Source: Rhytidiadelphus loreus (taxonomy: Eukaryota > Streptophyta > Bryopsida > Hypnales > Hylocomiaceae). Taken from it: a DNA stretch of 64,000 nucleotides. This document shows positions 23,801 to 37,085 of this stretch, piece by piece. A model generated the notes under the pieces. The model was not told the origin of the DNA. It saw nothing but the letters and a program-made list of their open reading frames with translations, and made no database searches. The first letter of the stretch is position 1; each line of letters starts with the position of its first letter. The DNA lies in assembly GCA_947034895.1 (NCBI GenBank), contig OX344761.1:82167839-82231838 (forward strand), read 5' to 3'. Position numbers and translations under genes: made by a program.

Positions 23801-24489
23801 ACTGACGCAAAATCGAGATTAGCAAGTTCGTTTCTACATCCTCTCATAAGCGCCAATTTCTGAAGGCACTGCATCACACTAGGACATTGACTATCTGTCG
23901 GATATAGAGGTGGGCGTGATAAAAACGAACTTCCTGCACTACTATCACGCGCACTGCCAGATTGGGTTGTCTCCACCATCATTGTAGCATCGAGCGAACA
24001 AGAATTAGCTGATTGACGACCAAAATTTGTAGGCCCTCCCTCCGAATCGCTTGATAACTCCACGATTGGACTCAAAAACTCTCGTAAAGAGGGATAGACA
24101 TTGACAGGACTGAATGGATCATCCGAGGCAGAAGGGCATACAAGCTCACATTTAACGGCTCTAAAAATAGGAGCTTGAGCTGTAGATGCATCAGATAAGG
24201 GGGTAAGGATCTCAGTAGAAGCATCCATAACGATTGAGGGTAGACCAAAAGACCGATGACGACCCGATTGTAAATTCCACTCATATCCATGGTCATTGCT
24301 AATCCTGGACATTAGAATCGACTGAAGAAGTATTCCGGCCTCTGAATATATCTCGTCCTCGACATAGATGGAGGACTCCAAGAAACCATACCGAACATGA
24401 AGGAGGTCACTAGACACAATAGCTATACCAATATCATTCAGGCGAAGAAGAAGGGGAACCTCATGACCATCAGCTCTTACGGACGCCAT
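20849..24489 (-). pseudogene. MULE-type transposase-like gene with WRKY/GCM1-like and SWIM zinc fingers, copy 2 (decayed)
   Basis: The start at 24489 matches copy 1 (MASVRADGHEVPLL). The order is: unknown N-terminal region with SIM-like PIVELSSDSEGG; zinc-binding region CLNPSCDY, CKVCK and LGSHNHPV; RNase-H-like core (FDHVKRVKGWTTIACHVYD, GFMADSAQANWNAV, CLFHW); an intron from about 22333 to 22223 (GTGAGT...TTGTAG); then a long exon ending in a SWIM finger (CTC, then CKH, before LYYIF). WRKY/GCM1, MULE and SWIM in this order is the known MULE transposase layout. Lesions are a one-base deletion near 23695, TGA at 23609-23611 and TGA at about 21341. Copy 1 lacks the first two, so the two copies decayed independently. 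Confidence 0.8.
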
Positions 24490-25236
24490 CAGGGTACTAC
24501 GACTAGAAGACATTAGATTTGAAACTACTATGCAGTGAGTAGAAATGACGTTATTATGTAGAAGTGTTGCCCTATTCCACTTATAGAGTACACATGAAAT
24601 AGGAACCCTAAATTCAAATTCAGTTGCTAATCTACCACTTCTAAACCTGATCTATACGGCTGTGCCAAAAAGATTGCACACACAGATCTCCAAGGTACAA
24701 TTTAAAGAACTATTAATAGGGCAATCTCCGTAGCAGTAGATCTGCAATGTCCTTCAGTAATTACAAAAACAAATTGAGGATGGCAAATACTACATTTCAC
24801 TATTCCTAGGCATTGGTACGTAATGACCAATTATGTACTCGTAATTAAGAGTTGATGAAGCCTTCATGTCATCAAATTATAAAGGGATCCAAAAGAGAAG
24901 TAGTTCTAGAATATGTTGAACTAACTCCCTACTTGTAGTCTCAGTTCATTAATATGATTTTTGAAAACAATGAAATCAAGATCTAAACCCTATTAGAAAG
25001 GATATGGTGGACCATAATTACCGTCGTGATATTTTAGAACTTGATATGCAGTGGAGGTCTGGAGGATGCTCACTGTGCTGAAGGTATATAATGAGAGAAT
25101 ACCATCCCTTTTCCTAATGGGAATAATTAGGCTGTAACATGAGGAATTTGCATCCATTTCCTTCCAGAGATTGCAGGTCCTCAGATGTCACACTATTGGT
25201 CCAGCGAGAAATATATATATGTAGGGATTGCTATAG
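24490..25236. promoter_or_regulatory. Divergent spacer of copy 2
   Basis: This lies between the transposase start and the plus-strand exon 1 of the ParB-type gene. A TATATATAT run at about 25210 lies close to the plus-strand ATG. It is equivalent in position to 2635-3402, but I saw no long shared sequence. Confidence 0.35.
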
Positions 25237-26227
25237 ATGCCACCTTGCAAAAATGGTCTTTCATGTAGTAGTCAGAGTGTGAAGCGAAAGAAACGTAAGC
25301 TATTATTCAGTAGTCCGAAGGAGTTGAATAGATCAAGAATGGCACGCGCCGTGGAGAGAGAGAGGCAAAATCGAAGAGTGATATCATCTACTACAGTAGA
25401 AGAAGTAGAATCCTTGCAAAGGACGGGAGGAAATAATATAGTAGATTCCTACGTGCAGTCAAATTCCACATCTCATTATTCACGAAGAACACAAGATGAA
25501 GACACGCACCGAGCGACCAATAGCAACATTGAGGTACCTTATATGATCCCACTTCCATTTGCAATATGAGCTTGCAGTTATGTGAGAAAGAGGTATGGGC
25601 GTAGCATTGCATGTAGCCGTATGGGAAAAATGATGTTCATTGGGGTCTCTAGATGTCCTGATACTGATATTACAAGATCTCTAATGCCACACATAATTTC
25701 TAAAGCATCCAATGATTAATCACAGTATTCACATAGTCTATATAATCTATACACATAATGGATTATATATAGCATGCAAGAATTCGAAATCGTTTTTCAT
25801 GATTTAGATTAAAATATTATTGGTAAATTGTCGTCCTTACACAGAACACGGGAAAAAAATAAATGCTTGATCCAAATAATTTAGTTTTATTGCCGAGGTT
25901 GGAGATCTGTAAACATTGTAACGTCGGAGATAATATAATAAAAATAGAGAGCATAAACCCATATACCCTTAGAAACATCAGAAGACCGGGATATGTATTA
26001 TTGGACTCGTGCCAAGTAACTAGCGTGAGTTCCGCCTACTCGACGGACAAGCAAGCAGTTCAAATTTGACTAAGTAAAGATTGTGCTCGCCCTTGTTTCT
26101 CGTGGAGTCAAAAACGTGGTTGGAGCTTTCTCAAATTGGCGTCATGGAGACTAGGAGAGCACGAGATTTGTCGTGTCAAGCCCAAGCGGAAGCGGACGGA
26201 GTAGTTGCAGCCCAAGATACAACCGAG
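25237..26227 (+). pseudogene. First two exons of ParB-methyltransferase gene, copy 2
   Basis: Exon 1, 25237-25533, starts MPPCKNGLSCSS. It shares with copy 1 the motif RKLLFSSPKELNRSRMAR (copy 1: RSLYFSTSRELRRSRMTR) and ends at GAG|GTACCT in phase 0, as in copy 1. Exon 2 ends at 26227 (ACCGAG|GTAATT), also phase 0, and contains METRRARDLS, comparable to MVRTTRSRAREG in copy 1. Its 5' acceptor is unclear. A counterpart of copy-1 exon 3 was not found. The next intron is filled by the 97-bp satellite and a giant hAT. Confidence 0.5.
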
Positions 26228-26279
26228 GTAATTTGCACTGCACTCCTTTTCAATTATAATAAGTTCCTTGATTTACATT

Positions 26280-29200
26280 ACAAACCCGAGGGGAGAGAGG
26301 ATGGTGCCCTCGACACCGAGACTAGAAAGGATCTCCCAAATGCATTCTCCTTTGTCTGCGTTGCACCTCCATGGGAGGGAAAACGTTGTTGTCGCCACCG
26401 AGACCGCTCAGGTAGGCTTCACCACCTGCTCCCCACTCAATTTTTTGGGGTTTATAGTCCACCGCAAGGAGAGGGAGGACGGTGTTGTCTCCACCGAGAC
26501 CACTCAGGTAGGGTTCCCGAGGCAGCTCTCCATTCATTTTTTCTAGATTTCCAGTCCAGTGTTTGGCCAGCCAAGAGGGCCATCTCGCCACCGAGACTGC
26601 TCAGGTAAGATCGGGCTCGCTGCTCCCCGTCCATATTTTTTAGGTATCCAGTCCACCGGGTGGGGAGGCACGAGGGCCATCTCGCCACCTAGACTACTCA
26701 GGTAAGGTCGGGCAAGCTACTCCCCGTCAATTTTTTTTCTTGAGGGTCCAGCGTTTGAGGAGGCACGAGGGCCATCTCACCACCGAGACTGCTCAGGTAA
26801 GGTCGGGCTAGCTGCTCCGCGTTCATTTCTTTTCGGTCTCTAGTCCACCGGGTGGGGAGGCACGAGGGCCATCTCGCCACCGAGACTGCTCAGGTAAGGT
26901 CGGGCTAGCTGCTCCGCGTTCATTTCTTTTCGGTATCTAGTCCACCGGGTGGGGAGGCACGAGGGCCATCTCGCCACCGAGACTCCTCAGGTAAGGTCGG
27001 ACTAGTTGCTCCCCGTTCATTTCTTTTCGGTATCTAGTCCACCGGGTGGGGAGGCACGAGGGCCATCTCGCCACCGAGACTGCTCAGGTAAGGTCGGGCT
27101 AGCTGCTCCCCGTTCATTTCGTATCGGTCTCTAGTCCACCGGGTGGGGAGGCACGAGGGCCATCTCGCCACCGAGACTGCTCCGGTAAGGTCGGACAAGC
27201 TACTCCCCGTCTATTTTTTTTCGGTATTTAGTCCACCGGGTGGGGAGGCACGAGGGCCATCTCGCCACCGAGACTGCTCCGGTAAGGTCGGACAAGCTGC
27301 TCCCCGTTCATTTCTTTTTGGTATCTAGTCCACCGGGTGGGGAGGCACGAGGGCCATCTCGCCACCGAGACTGCTTAGGTACGGTCGAGCAAGCTGCTCC
27401 TCGTTCATTTCTTTTTGGTATCTAGTCCACCGGGTGGGGAGGCACGAGGGCCATCTCGCCACCGAGACTGCTCAGGTAGGGTCGGATTAGCTGCTCCCCG
27501 TCCATTTCTTTTCAGTATCCAGTCCACCGGGTGGGGAGGCACGAGGGCCATCTCGCCACCGAGACTGCTCAGGTAAGGTCGGGCAAGCTGCTCCCCGTCT
27601 ATTTTTTTTTGTTGAGGGTCCAGCGTTTGGGGAGGCACGAGGGCCATCTCGCCACCGAGACTGCTCAGGTAAGGTCGGATTAGCTGCTCCCCGTCCATTT
27701 CTTTTTGGTATCTAGTCCACCGGGTGGGGAGGCACGAGGGCCATCTCGCCACCGAGACTGCTCAGGTAGGGTCGGATTAGCTGCTCCCCGTCCATTTCTT
27801 TTCAGTATCCAGTCCACCGGGTGGGGAGGCACGAGGGCCATCTCGCCACCGAGACTGCTCAGGTAAGGTCGGGCAAGCTGCTCCCCGTCTATTTTTTTTT
27901 GTTGAGGGTCCAGCGTTTGGGGAGGCACGAGGGCCATCTCGCCACCGAGACTGCTCAGGTAAGGTCGGATTAGCTGCTCCCCGTCCATTTCTTTTCAGTA
28001 TCCAGTCCACCGGGTGGGGAGGCACGAGGGCCATCTCGCCACCGAGACTACTTAGGTAAGGTCGCACAAGCTACTCCCCGTCTATTTTTGTTCGGTATCT
28101 AGTCCACCGGGTGGGGAGGCACGAGGGCCATCTCGCCACCGAGACTGCTCCGGTAAGGTCGGACAAGCTACTCCCTGTCTATTTTTTTTCGGTATCTAGT
28201 CCACCGGGTGGGGAGGCACGAGGGCCATCTCGCCACCGAGACTGCTCCGGTAAGGTCGGACAAGCTGCTCCCCGTTCATTTCTTTTCGGTATCTAGTCCA
28301 CCGGGTGGGGAGGCACGAGGGCCATCTCGCCACCGAGACTGCTTAGGTACGGTCGAGCAAGCTGCTCCTCGTTCATTTCTTTTTGGTATCTAGTCCACCG
28401 GGTGGGGAGGCACGAGGGCCATCTCGCCACCGAGACTTCTCAGGTAAGGTCGGATTAGCTGTTCCCCGTCCATTTCTTTTCAGTATCCAGTCTAGCGTTT
28501 GGGGAGGCACGAGGGCCATCTCGCCACCGAGATTGCTCAGGTAAGGTCGGGCAAGCTGCTCTCCGTCTATTTTTTTTTCGGTATCTAGTCCACCGGGTGG
28601 GGAGGCACGAGGGCCATCTCACCACCAAGACTGCTCCGGTAAGGTCGGACAAGCTACTCCCCATCTATTTTTTTTCGGTATCTAGTCCACCGGGTGGGGA
28701 GGCACGAGGGCCATCTCGCCATCGAGACTGCTCCAGTAAGGTCGGACAAGCTGCTCCCCGTCCATTTCTTTTCAGTATCCAGTCCACCGGGTGGGGAGGC
28801 ACGAGGGCCATCTCGCCACCGAGACTGCTCAGGTAAGGTCGGATTAGCTGCTCCCCGTCCATTTCTTTTCGGTATCTAGTCCACCGGGTGGGGAGGCACG
28901 AGGGCCATCTCGCCACCGAGACTGCTCCGGTAAGGTCGGACAAGCTGCTCCCCGTTCATTTCTTTTCGGTATCTAGTCCACCGGGTGGGGAGGCACAAGG
29001 GCCATCTCGCCACCGAGATTGCTCAGGTAAGGTCGGGCAGGCTGCTCCCCGTCTTTTTTTTTTCGGTATCTAGTCCACCGGGTGGGGAGGCACGAGGGCC
29101 ATCTCGCCACCGAGACTGCTCAGGTAAGGTCGGACAAGCTGCTCCCCGTTCATTTCTTTTCCGTATCTAGTCCACCGGGTGGGGAGGCACGAGGGCCATC

Positions 29201-29804
29201 TCGCCACCGAGACTACTTAGGTACGGTCGAGCAAGCTGCTCCTCGTTCATTTCTTTTCGGTATATAGTCCACCGGGTGGGGAGGCACGAGGGCCATCTCG
29301 CCACCGAGACTGCTCAGGTAAGGTCGGATTAGCTGCTCCCCGTCCATTTCTTTTTGGTATCTAGTCCACCGAGTGGGGAGGCACGAGGGCCATCTCGCCA
29401 CCGAGACTGCTCCGGTAAGGTCGGACAAAATGCTCCCCGTTCATTTCTTTTCCGTATCTAGTCCACCGGGTGGGGAGGCACGAGGGCCATCTCGCCACCG
29501 AGACTACTTAGGTACGGTCGAGCAAGCTGCTCCTCGTTCATTTCTTTTCGGTATATAGTCCACCGGGTGGGGAGGCACGAGGGCCATCTCGCCACCGAGA
29601 CTGCTCAGGTAAGGTCGGATTAGCTGCTCCCCGTCCATTTCTTTTCGGTATCTAGTCCACCGGGTGGGGAGGCACGAGGGCCATCTCGCCACCGAGACTG
29701 CTCAGGTAAGGTCTGGCAAGCTGCTCCCCATTCATTTCTTTTCGGTATCTAGTCCACCGGGTGGGGAGGCACGAGGGCCACCTCGCCACCGAGACTGCTC
29801 AGGT
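26280..29804. repeat. 97-bp satellite array, left part
   Basis: More than 30 tandem units of 97 bp, each with GGGGAGGCACGAGGGCCATC, CGCCACCGAGACTGCTCAG and GTAAGGTCGG. The first units (26280-26550) are diverged. Two sub-types differ at CCACCGGGTGG versus CCAGCGTTTGG. A higher-order period of 291 bp (three units) is visible, for example 27476 versus 27767. Short frames in it are repeat artefacts. Confidence 0.95.
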
Positions 29805-29839
29805 CAGGGTTGTCCCCGTCACGTCGTGTCCGTCCGTCA

Positions 29840-30131
29840 GGATGTTTGGAAGGACGTCAAGATTCAACCCGGGCGTCCGTCAGGATCTAATCTGAACGAG
29901 AACCGTTCACAGCGGATGAAAACTACGGAAATGGATGGACGTTCTTCGTCGACGGGCGAGCTTCCGTGGACAGGCACGGAACGGGCGTGATGGACAGGTA
30001 TCTGGACGGGCGGGATTTAGGGTATCTGGACGGTTTCGATTGACGGGTATGTGGACGGAAAATTGGACAGGCGGGTGGACGGGCATCTGGACGGGATGTG
30101 GACGGGAGGGCGGGCGGTTGTGTGGACGGGT
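29840..30131. repeat. Subterminal GC-rich array, left part
   Basis: Degenerate repeats of GGACGGGCGGGTGGACGGG type. The nested hAT cuts this array; the other half lies at 36786-37085. Confidence 0.75.
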
Positions 30132-30394
30132 ATCTGGACCAGGGTTGTTCGCTGCGACAGCGCGACACCGCGACAGACAAACGTCACGCGACGTCTAGTA
30201 GAGCTCGCGCGACGTCACGAAAAGTCAAATTTACCTTTGACTTTTTATAAAATTACCCCCCTCCAACTGGATGCCATGTGGCATCTACATGGCAAACTCA
30301 AGGGGCGCATACGGGTACTAGGCGACTGCATGTAGGGGCGACTGGAGGTAGGGGCGAGTGGAGGTAGGGGCATCCTCTTGTAGGAGTGATTTGT

Positions 30395-31278
30395 AGTGCA
30401 ATTCAAAACTGCCACTTCTGCTGCAGTCATCCAAGAAAATAGAAAAAATATTTTTTGGAGAATCTAACCGTAAGATCTTGTACTTAAGTTGTCTAAGATC
30501 ATGTGGTAAAAATTTCATAAAGTTTGGCTATATAGATTGGAAGATATTAGCATTCAAAGTTGGAAAAAAAAATTGAACTTTGGCTTGCAATTTCAGATGA
30601 CTTTGACCACCATTTGTGGAAAAAAATTGCACTATAAACTCTAAATTTTAAGAAATCATGTTGAAAAATTGAATTGAAAGTTTAAGCAAAAGATTTCAAT
30701 AGAAACACACTTGATTTCATTCTTTAAGAAATTGTTGAATAGAAGTTGGTCTATGATTGAATGAAAAACTAAATTGTTAATAGCTCTAAGTTGGAATTGA
30801 AACACAATAAGCACAATGGTGAGATTGTTCTAGTAGACAAACTTAACTATATTAAACAATTTTCAAAAAAGTTGTATAAATTGCATTCAAAAATATATTA
30901 TATAAGATGTTTTTTCAAAAAATTGTTTAGATTGTCTAAAAGACAAGATTGTCCATAATTTTTTCATTGCTAGTCCAAATGGAATGAATCAAAGCTTCAC
31001 ATGTAGACAAAAATATAATATTTGAAGGAAAAAAATTTAATATTAATTGACTTATTGTAATTTTTTTGTTGCTTGCTGACCTCTATTTTCAGCTTAGGGT
31101 GGCATAAATTTTGCTTTTGGACACCAATTGAAGAAAAATTTATATTCTTACAAAGATGATGTACTCTTCTATCCTCCAAAAATGTTCAAAAAATGAAAAT
31201 GAAAATTGAGACTATATGCACCTACTTGAACTCTTTAAAGTCCTTCAAAAGGACTCAAGTTGGTCCTTTAGGGGTTAA
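30395..31278 (+). repeat. piggyBac-like family member, left end altered
   Basis: Shares AAACTGCCA, TCTAACCGTAAGATCTTGT and the right end GGTCCTTTAGGGGTTAA with the complete copy at 17450-18367. Confidence 0.5.
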
Positions 31279-31954
31279 AACTCAACTTTATTTTTGTACA
31301 CTTTACACACATTAGTTTAGAAGCAAATAAATTAAAGTACATTGTTTGGAAAAAAATTACAAAATATTTGCACAAAAGAATTCAAATTCAAGATTCAATA
31401 CATAGACCTTGGCACCTAGCGTTTTGAATATTTAATATTTTTTCTAAATGGCACATCATATAAAAAGTGGTTAATATATTTACTTTCCTTTTCAAAATTT
31501 AGAAGCATGAAATGTGACCTATGTTTTTATTTGTACTAACATAATAACAACATACCCTATTACAAAACATCAATGGGATAAACAACTTCAGGGGCTTTAT
31601 CAACCATGAGTAGCTTTATCACCTATCTACATATTAGTTGCTTATTTGAATCAGGTTCAATGACTATATCCAACTTCCTCACAAAGTACCTCATTACTAA
31701 TGTGTTTTCAAATATTCCATTGTCATATTTGAGTAGTTGCGTGGATTAGTGTCTCTATAGTAGCACCTGCGGCCTTACTATAGGTAACTAAAATCAAAAG
31801 AGTCCTTTTATTAATGACCACATCGTCAAATATTTGTTTCTACTAAGGATCTCTCATTAAAAAGCATATAATCTCTGTCCTCACTTGTTGGTGACCAACT
31901 TTGAATTAGAAGCACATGTCATTATGTCACCATATGCTTAGTGATGTCAATTTT

Positions 31955-33362
31955 AGTTGCCCCTAGAAACCCCCAAACGGCCCAAATTTGCCAATTTTTG
32001 GACAAAAGGAAGGCCATTCTTTCCACCTCCACCCGCACTTGCCCCCTACCCGAGGTCGCCCTTAAGCACTTGCCCTGACCCACGTTCTCCTCCATGAGAG
32101 GTCACCCAAGACCCGAAGTCGCCCCTAGAAACCCCCAAACGGCCCAAATTTGCCAATTTTTGGACAAAAGGAAGGCCATTCTTTCCACCTCCACCCGCAC
32201 TCGCCCTAAGCACTCGCCCTGACCTGCGTTCTCCTCCATGAGAGGTCGCCCAAGACCCGAAGTTGCCCCTAGAAACCCCCCAAACGGCCCAAATTTGCCA
32301 ATTTTTGGACAAAAGGAAGGCCATTCTTTCCACCTCCACCCGCACTCGCCCCTTACCCGAGGTCGCCCTTAAGCACTCGCCCTGACCCACGTTCTCCTTC
32401 ATGAAAGGTCGCCCAAGACCCGAAGTCGCCCCTAGAAACCCCCAAACGGCCCAAATTTGCCAATTTTTGGACAAAAGGAAGGCCATTCTTTCCACCTCCA
32501 CCCGCAGTCGCCCTTAAGCACTCGCCCTGACCCGCGTTCTCCTCCATGAGAGGTCGCCCAAGACCCGAAGTCGCCCCTAGAAACCCCCCAAACGGCCCAA
32601 ATTTGCCAATTTTTGGACAAAAGGAAGGCCATTCTTTCCACCTCCACCCGCACTCGCCCCTTACCTGAGGTCGCCCTTAAGCACTCGCCCTGACCCGCGT
32701 TCTCCTCCATGAGAGGTCGCCCAAAACCCGAAGTCGCCCCTAGAAACCCCCAAACGGCCCAAATTTGCCAATTTTTGGACAAAAGGAAGGCCATTCTTTC
32801 CACCTCCACCCGCACTCGCCCCTTACCCGAGGTCGCCCTTAAGCACTCGCCCTGACCCACGTTCTCCTTCATGAAAGGTCGCCCAAGACCCGAAGTCGCC
32901 CCTAGAAACCCCCAAACGGCCCAAATTTGCCAATTTTTGAACAAAAGGAAGGCCATTCTTTCCACCTCCACCCGCAGTCGCCCTTAAGCACTCGCCCTGA
33001 CCTGCGTTCTCCTCCATGAGAGGTCGCCCAAGACCCGAAGTTGCCCCTAGAAACCCCCCAAACGGCCCAAATTTGCCAATTTTTGGACAAAAGGAAGGCC
33101 ATTCTTTCCACCTCCACCCGCACTCGCCCCTTACCTGAGGTTGCCCTTAAGCACTCGCCCTGACCCGCGTTCTCCTCCATGAGAGGTCGCCCAAAACCCG
33201 AAGTCGCCCCTAGAAACCCCCAAACGGCCCAAATTTGCCAATTTTTGGACAAAAGGAAAGCCATTCTTTCCACCTCCACCCGCACTCGCCCCTTACCCGA
33301 GGTCGCCCTTAAGAAGTCGCCCTGACCTGCATTCTCGTCCATGAGAGGTCCCCCAAGACTCA
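31955..33362. repeat. Satellite of about 135-158-bp units, 470-bp higher-order period
   Basis: About nine units with CCCCAAACGGCCCAAATTTG, CAATTTTTGGACAAAAGGAA and CTCCTCCATGAGAGGTCGCC. Blocks at 32353 and 32823 repeat 470 bp apart. Long minus-strand frames here are artefacts of the repeat. Confidence 0.9.
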
Positions 33363-33779
33363 AAGTTACTTGAAAAACTCATTGGATTGCAATTTTTGGG
33401 TGATGAAAGTATAAATTGACAACTTCATTATAGTCAATTACTTTTGTTTTAGTTTGCTAGGTACATTAGTGGACGTACCTTGTTAGTTGAGCTAAGTAAA
33501 TGGGCCTTCATGAGATCAGATTTCATAGCTTTGACACCTAATCTCATTTATTAGAAATGAAAGCTCTTCTAAAAATCTAGTTGCTTTGGATTCTCTATAG
33601 TACTACTTGTATTTGATAATATCTTGTTTGATCTATTAATTAGCTCTAGTATATAAATTTTATGGCAAGATGTCATCTTCTATTGAACACTCAAGTTTTG
33701 CAAATATGCAATTTTGTTAAATATATATCAATGGTTCATTTTCATTTATTCGGTTGGGATTATATGATATGAAATAAAT

Positions 33780-35400
33780 CAAATAAGAAAGATCATACAT
33801 ATCTCTCCATCTATTTTTTTGTATTTTAGAAATCATTTGATAAATTATATACTTATAGAATGACTATTTGAGATTTGTTTAAATCCGTAGGGGAAATTTT
33901 CATTTAAATCTCTTCCCCATTAATTTAGAAGTGAATATGGTAAATAATTCATAAGTACAAAGATGTTTGGAGAATCAAGAAAATTAAATGGAGAAGGTAT
34001 TGCAAATATTTTCATGCATTATTTTGTATTTTGAAATACACTTCATAAATGATAGACCCCTTTAGTAGGATAATTCGTTGAAATTTGCATAAATTAAATC
34101 AAAAGGGGAAGTTTTCATTTAAATTCCTTCCCCACTAATTTTTTAAATTAAAGATGAAGGTGGTAAATAATTTATAAGTAGTTGAGTACAAAGAAGCTTG
34201 GAGAATCAAGAAAATTAAATGGGGAAGGTATTGCAAATATTTTCATGCATTATTTTGTATCTTGAAAAACAATTTATAAATGATACACCAATAGGATAAG
34301 TCTTTGAGATTTGCATTAATCAAAAGGGGAAGTTTTAATTCAAATCTCTTCCTTCTAATTTTTAAATTAAAGATGAAGGTGGTAAATAATTCATAAGTAG
34401 TTGAGTACAAAGAAGCTTGGAGAATCAAGAAAATTAAATGGGGAAGGTATTGCAAATATCTTCATGCATTATTTTGTATCTTGAAATACACTTTATAAAT
34501 AATACACCCATAGGATAAGTCTTTGAGATTTGCATAAATCAAAAGGGGAAGTTTTAATTCAAATCTCTTCCTTCTAATTTTTAAGTTAGAGATAAAGGTG
34601 GTAAATAATTCATAAGTAGTTGAGTACAAAGAAGCTTGGAGAATCAAGAAAATTAAATGGGGAAGGTATTGCAAATATCTTCATGCATTATTTTGTATCT
34701 TGAAAAACAATTTATAAATAATACACCCATAGGATAAGTCTTTGAGATTTGCATAAATCAAAAGGGGAAGTTTTAATTCAAATCTCTTCCTTCTAATTTT
34801 TAAGTTAGAGATAAAGGTGGTAAATAATTCATAAGTAGTTGAGTACAAGGATGCTTGGAGAATCGAGAAAATTAAATGGGGAAGGTATTGCAAATATCTC
34901 CATTCATTATTTTGTATTTTGAAATACATTTGATAAATAATACTCCCATAGGATGATTATTTGAGATTGCATATATTAAATCAAATGGAATAATTCTTAT
35001 TTAAATCTCTTTCTTCTAATTTTTAAGCTTGAAATTAAAGTGGTAAATAATACATGAGTATGATGAATTGATGATACTTGGAAGATAGTGAAATTCAAAA
35101 TGAAAAGCTCTTTCTAAAACCTACATTTTATTATTTTGTATTTTAAAATCTACTTCATAAATAATACCCTGGTAGGATGGCTTTTAGAGATTTGCGTAAT
35201 TCAAGAGGAGAAGCTCTAATTTAAATCTCTTTCCTCTATTTTTAAATTTTAGATGAAGGTGGTAAATTATACATAAGTATGATGATGCATAGAGAATAGA
35301 GAAAATCAAATAGGAATGTTTTTATACAAATCTTCAGAGGGTGTTCAAATTTAAAATCCACTTGTTAAATAATACACTGATAGGATGTTAATCTCTAAAT
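33780..35400. repeat. 219-bp AT-rich satellite
   Basis: About seven units with GAGAATCAAGAAAATTAAAT and CAAAAGGGGAAGTTTTAATT. The central units at 34243, 34462 and 34681 are exactly 219 bp apart, and the outer units are more diverged. Confidence 0.85.
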
Positions 35401-36290
35401 TCTCATTGTCTTCACAAGGGGCAAATGGATTTTGGCCAAGTTCCTATATGGTCAAATTTTTATGAAAAGATAGGAAAAAAAAATTAGCTTTCTAGGAATG
35501 TAATTTTAATTTTAATTGGTGCCTAGGAGCAAGAGTTATACAACAATTAGCTTTGATCTAAATTAAATCATTTGGATGAGCAAAAACAAATCTTGAAAAA
35601 TTTGAATTAAAAATTAATTTTTTTTCTCATATATTTTATTTTATTTTCATACGGAAAGCTTTTATTCATTTCATTTGGATTTATGATATGAAGAGGTTGC
35701 CAAGAAGTTGTAGAGCATCTTGTTTTGCAAGCAATTATAATATTGATTTGTAAATTATAGGTATAGGATTTGTTTTTGAGTTCAATTTTCAGAAAAATTC
35801 AAAACAAATAGGTCCACCAAATCAACATTGATTGTTAGAACAATCTCACTATTGGAATTCGTGAGTTTTAATTCCATCTTAGAGCTCTTAATGATTTAGT
35901 TTTTCCCTCTATGATACCTTCTTCTACTAAATAAATTTTTAAATAATGAAAATTACATTATATTTTAAACTTTTATTTTTTCTATATTTTCAACTCAATT
36001 TTGAATGATGAAAAAAAACTAAATTCAAGATCTACAATTCAAACTATTTAAGTTAAGAAGATTTGAAGTCTTAAACTAGTTTGCCATTGTGCCAAAAAAA
36101 CACAATTTCTTCACTTTGAATGCATTTATCTTGCAATCTATGTGGTCAAAATGTCTGAAATTTTTTCCATGCATTCTCAAACTATTCTATTGCAAGATCC
36201 TATGGTAACATATGGAAAAAAAATACCATTCTAAATTTTTTTTGTCTTTGCAATTTGCACAAAAATGGCAGTTTTGAGTGTTTTTTGACA
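35400..36290 (-). repeat. piggyBac-like family member, inverted
   Basis: Reads as the complement of the family consensus and ends in AAAATGGCAGTTTTGAGTG. Together with 30395-31278 it gives the nested hAT inverted subterminal repeats. Confidence 0.45.
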
Positions 36291-36296
36291 ATTGCA

Positions 36297-36500
36297 ACAA
36301 GGAGGTCGCCCCCCTGGACCAGCAGTCACCCCCCTGGACCAGAAGTCGCCCCCTTGGACCAGAAGTCGCCCCCTTGGACCAACAGTCGCCCCCTTGGACC
36401 AGAGGTCGCCCCTCTGGACCAGCAGTGGCCCCCTTGGACTAGAGGTTGCCCCCCTGGACAAGCAGTCGCCCCCTTGGACCAGAGGTCGCCCTAATTTTAG
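36297..36500. repeat. 21-bp minisatellite
   Basis: About nine tandem copies of GTCGCCCCCTTGGACCAGAA with small changes. Confidence 0.85.
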
Positions 36501-36785
36501 AACCCGTACTCGCCCCATTTGTACTTGCACGCGCCCCCATCCGCGGTCGCCCAAGGCTGAAGTACATGCGCTCCTACCCGCAGTCGCCCAAGTTGGCTTT
36601 CCACGTCATTTTGTAAACCTTGCCACGTAGGCAAAATCTATTTACCGTGGGGTAAATTTTTTTACCCCTCCGCGACGCGATGTCAAGTAAACTCGACACT
36701 TGGTGACACGCGACACGCGACGTCAGACGTCATACACGACGCCTAAACCCAAAAATATGTCAGACAAGACAACCCTGATCTGGAC

Positions 36786-37085
36786 GGGCGGGATGGACGG
36801 GTATGTGGACAGAAAACTGGACGGGCATCTGGACGGGCATGTGGACAGAAGGGTGGGCGGTTGTGTGGACGGGTATTTGGACGGAAAACTGGACGGGCGG
36901 GTGGACGGTTCTCTGGACGGGTAAGTGGACGGTTCTCTGGACGGGCATGTGGACGGGCATGTGGACGGAAGGGTGGGCGGTTGTGTGGACGGGCGGGATG
37001 GACGGGTCTTCGGATGGAAAACTGGACGGGCGGGTGGACGGGCATGTGGACGGGCATCTGGACGGGTAAGTGGACGGGTGGGATT
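36786..37085. repeat. Subterminal GC-rich array of the giant hAT, right part
   Basis: Same GGACGGGCGGG-type repeat as 29840-30131, separated from it only by the nested hAT. Open frames rich in Trp-Thr-Gly are artefacts. Confidence 0.8.

Larger units (their letters stand above)
30140..36777. mobile_element. Nested hAT element (6.6 kb), non-coding
   Basis: The ends are CAGGGTTGTT (from 30140) and GACAACCCTG (to 36777). The target duplication ATCTGGAC is perfect (30132-30139 and 36778-36785). The first 150 bp closely match the left end at 55008, including GCTGCGACAGCGCGACACCG. Content is satellite and MITE-like DNA only, with no transposase, so it would depend on one supplied in trans. Confidence 0.9.

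Noticed and set aside
26280..29804. Many 60-110-residue frames in the 97-bp satellite.
   Set aside because: They repeat with the unit in several frames and on both strands, as expected from a stop-poor GC-rich repeat.
26280..29804. CRISPR-like array.
   Set aside because: No unique spacers; whole 97-bp units are tandem satellite in a plant genome.
32046..33363. Minus-strand frames of 150-180 residues in the 31.9-33.4 kb array.
   Set aside because: Tandem repeat translation with no domain or start context.
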